Positions 62,423-64,000 of a stretch of 64,000 bases of DNA are shown piece after piece. The position numbers were made by a program, and so were the translations under genes. Numbering within the stretch: the first letter of the stretch is position 1; each line of letters opens with the position of its first letter. A model generated the notes under the pieces. That model saw only the letters and a list, made by a program, of their open reading frames with translations. It ran no database searches and was not told where the DNA came from. The stretch is from Deinococcus aquiradiocola (GTDB lineage: Bacteria; Deinococcota; Deinococci; Deinococcales; Deinococcaceae): NCBI RefSeq assembly GCF_014646915.1, contig NZ_BMOE01000001.1:150072-214071 (forward strand). The letters run 5' to 3'.

Positions 62423-63490
62423 ATGTACTCGCGTTTCGCCAAGCCGCTGCTGTTCCGCCTGGACGCCGAACGGGCGCATCACTTCACCATCCGCGGAGCC
62501 GCTGTCCTCGGCCGCGTGCCGCTCGTGACGGGCGTCGCCGCGTCCGCCCTGCGCCCCGACCCGGCCCTCACGCAGACCCTCTGGGGCCGCGCGTACCGCA
62601 GCCCGCTGGGGCTCGCGGCGGGCCTCGACAAGAACGCCGAGGCGGTCCCCGTCTTCACGGCGCTCGGGTTCGGGTTCGTGGAGGTGGGCACCGTCACGCC
62701 CCGCCCGCAGCCCGGCAATCCCCTCCCGCGCCTGTACCGGCTCCCGCCGGACGACGCGCTCATCAACCGCATGGGTTTCAACAACGGCGGCACGGGCCGC
62801 ATGGCGCGGCACCTGACGGGCCAGCGGCACGCGCCCGTCTGGGTGAACATCGGCAAGAACAAGGACACCCCGAACGACGCGGCCGCGCAGGACTACCTGG
62901 ACGCCGTGCGCTCCCTGTACCGCCACGCGGAGGGCTTCGTAATCAACGTCAGCAGCCCCAACACGCCCGGCCTGCGCTCCCTGCAGGCCGCCGACGAACT
63001 CACGCGGCTCGTAGGAACCGTGCTGGACGAGGTGTGGACCCTGCGACCCTCCCTGCCGGTCCTCGTGAAACTGTCGCCCGACATGGACGAACAGGACTTC
63101 GCGGCGAGCGTGCAGGCCATGCAGGCGGTCGGCGTGTCGGGCGTGGTGGTCAGCAACACCACCCTGGACCGGACCGGCCTGACGCACCCGAACCGTGACG
63201 AGGCGGGCGGCCTCAGCGGACGCCCGCTCACGCGCCGCTCCACCGCGCTCGTCGCCGCCGCGTACCGCCTGACGGGCGGCACCCTGCCCATCGTGGGGGT
63301 CGGCGGCATCTTCAGCGCGCAGGACGCGTATGACAAGATCCGCGCCGGGGCGAGCCTCGTGGAGCTGTACACGGCCCTCGTGTACGGCGGGCCGGGCCTG
63401 CCCGCCCGCATCAACGCGGACCTCGCGGCCCTGCTGCGCCGCGACGGATTCACGCACGTCAGCGAGGCCGTCGGCGTGGACGCGCGGTAA
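62423..63490 (+). CDS. pyrD: Dihydroorotate dehydrogenase, class 2 (quinone)
   Basis: A 355-residue membrane-associated pyrimidine enzyme that passes electrons to quinone. SPLGLAAGLDKNAEAV near 63-78, GTVTPRPQPGNPLPRLYRL near 94, NRMGFNNGG near 117 and NVSSPNTPGLR near 175 mark the class 2 fold; GVGGIFSAQDAYDKI near 295 binds FMN phosphate. The catalytic base is Ser in NVSSPN. Leaderless start. Confidence 0.95.
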   Translation: MYSRFAKPLLFRLDAERAHHFTIRGAAVLGRVPLVTGVAASALRPDPALTQTLWGRAYRSPLGLAAGLDKNAEAVPVFTALGFGFVEVGTVTPRPQPGNPLPRLYRLPPDDALINRMGFNNGGTGRMARHLTGQRHAPVWVNIGKNKDTPNDAAAQDYLDAVRSLYRHAEGFVINVSSPNTPGLRSLQAADELTRLVGTVLDEVWTLRPSLPVLVKLSPDMDEQDFAASVQAMQAVGVSGVVVSNTTLDRTGLTHPNRDEAGGLSGRPLTRRSTALVAAAYRLTGGTLPIVGVGGIFSAQDAYDKIRAGASLVELYTALVYGGPGLPARINADLAALLRRDGFTHVSEAVGVDAR

Positions 63491-63625
63491 AGGGGACGCC
63501 CGCCAGAACGGAACGCGCCAGGAATGAACCGAACGGCGCGGGCCTGCATGCGGTCCGGTGCTCGCGGCGGGGCGGCGGCTCCGCGTTCCGCCCGTCTGAT
63601 ACGGTTTTGATTTAGACATTTAGCA
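63491..63625. other. Spacer between pyrD and the transposase end
   Basis: 135 bp without a gene. Holds the end region of the IS element; TGATACGGTTTTGA (63597-63610) resembles the start of repeat copy A (TGATACTGTTTTGA). Confidence 0.5.
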
Positions 63626-64000
63626 TCAGGCAGCCGGGAGCCAGTGGAAGCTCGTGAGATTCGAGACCAGGGCATGCTCCTGCATCAACCACACGCAACG
63701 GCGATCCAGCGGTTCGATCAGCTCCGAAAGGGTTGACCACGCGCGATTCACCAGCCCCTCCTTCAACGGCAGCCACAGGTGTTCAGCAGGCATCAACTCT
63801 GGCGTGTACGGCAAGGTGAACACCAGGTGCACGCCCGAGGGCACGATCACCTGAGGACTGCGGTGCCAGCCAGCGTTATCGACCACCACCACCAGTAGAC
63901 GTTCGTCTGCTGGATCGAATCTCGCCTTGAACAACGCCAGCGCCGCACTGAACGACTCCACATCCACGGTATCGAAGCGCAACAGATCACTCCGCCCCGA
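63626..64000 (-). mobile_element. IS630-type transposase, 3' part, cut by window edge
   Basis: The C-terminal 125 or so residues of a DDE transposase: LVVVVDNAGWHRSP holds a catalytic Asp-Asn, PYTPELMPAEHLWLPLKEGL is the IS630/Tc1-like block with the last Glu. The frame runs off the window end with no start visible, so length and status are unknown. The element's right end should lie between 63597 and 63625. Confidence 0.85.

Overview
This window is about 70% GC with compact operons and almost no spacer. It carries a gene set typical of the Deinococcus lineage: RecD2 helicase, SbcD/SbcC, UvrC, RecF, MutS2 with an Smr domain, a CC-adding tRNA nucleotidyltransferase and FAS1 surface proteins. 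About 20 genes have a TANNNT -10 box only 5-8 nt before the start codon and no Shine-Dalgarno, i.e. leaderless transcription, which is a Deinococcus trait. I read it as a chromosomal segment of a Deinococcus species; no species is claimed.

Layout. 1-6.1 kb: a dual-specificity-phosphatase-fold protein that lacks its catalytic Cys, a large surface lipoprotein nuclease (ExeM/NucH-like), then a small RiPP-like locus (lasso-type leader peptide, PqqD-like recognition protein, HPr-kinase-like kinase). 6.1-13.7 kb: recD2, a zinc-type alcohol dehydrogenase, and sbcD-sbcC. 13.7-23.5 kb: an exported Thr-rich protein, a PQQ-propeller exported protein, an SDR, a PfkB kinase, a cytochrome c, Hsp33, a peptide-binding lipoprotein and a triple-FAS1 protein. 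23.5-30.5 kb: ftsK, an SDR, an unknown protein and uvrC. 30.6-38.1 kb: an Rrf2 regulator with a QOR2-like reductase, a formate/nitrite channel, a histidine phosphatase, DoxX-MBL, DUF4127, and a glucodextranase-C-like protein with an EamA exporter. 38.1-46 kb: rapZ-yvcK, recF-dciA, moaB, a small protein and mutS2. 46-53 kb: an outer-surface protein, CCA-type nucleotidyltransferase, GH13 glycosidase, prfA-nudix and homoserine dehydrogenase. 53-64 kb: a TerD-AIM24 fusion, purM-histidine phosphatase, a glycine-rich membrane protein, GNAT, a T-box leader driving nudix-valS, DUF1348, pyrD and a truncated IS630-type transposase at the edge.

How it works together. Much of the window is DNA maintenance: recD2, sbcDC, ftsK, uvrC, recF-dciA and mutS2. 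The most notable non-housekeeping parts are the RiPP-like locus at 4.6-6.0 kb, the valine T-box in front of a nudix-valS operon, the DciA protein with a RecR-like zinc finger overlapping recF, and a repeat family that begins exactly at the stop codons of three genes. No rRNA, tRNA, CRISPR array or phage module was seen.
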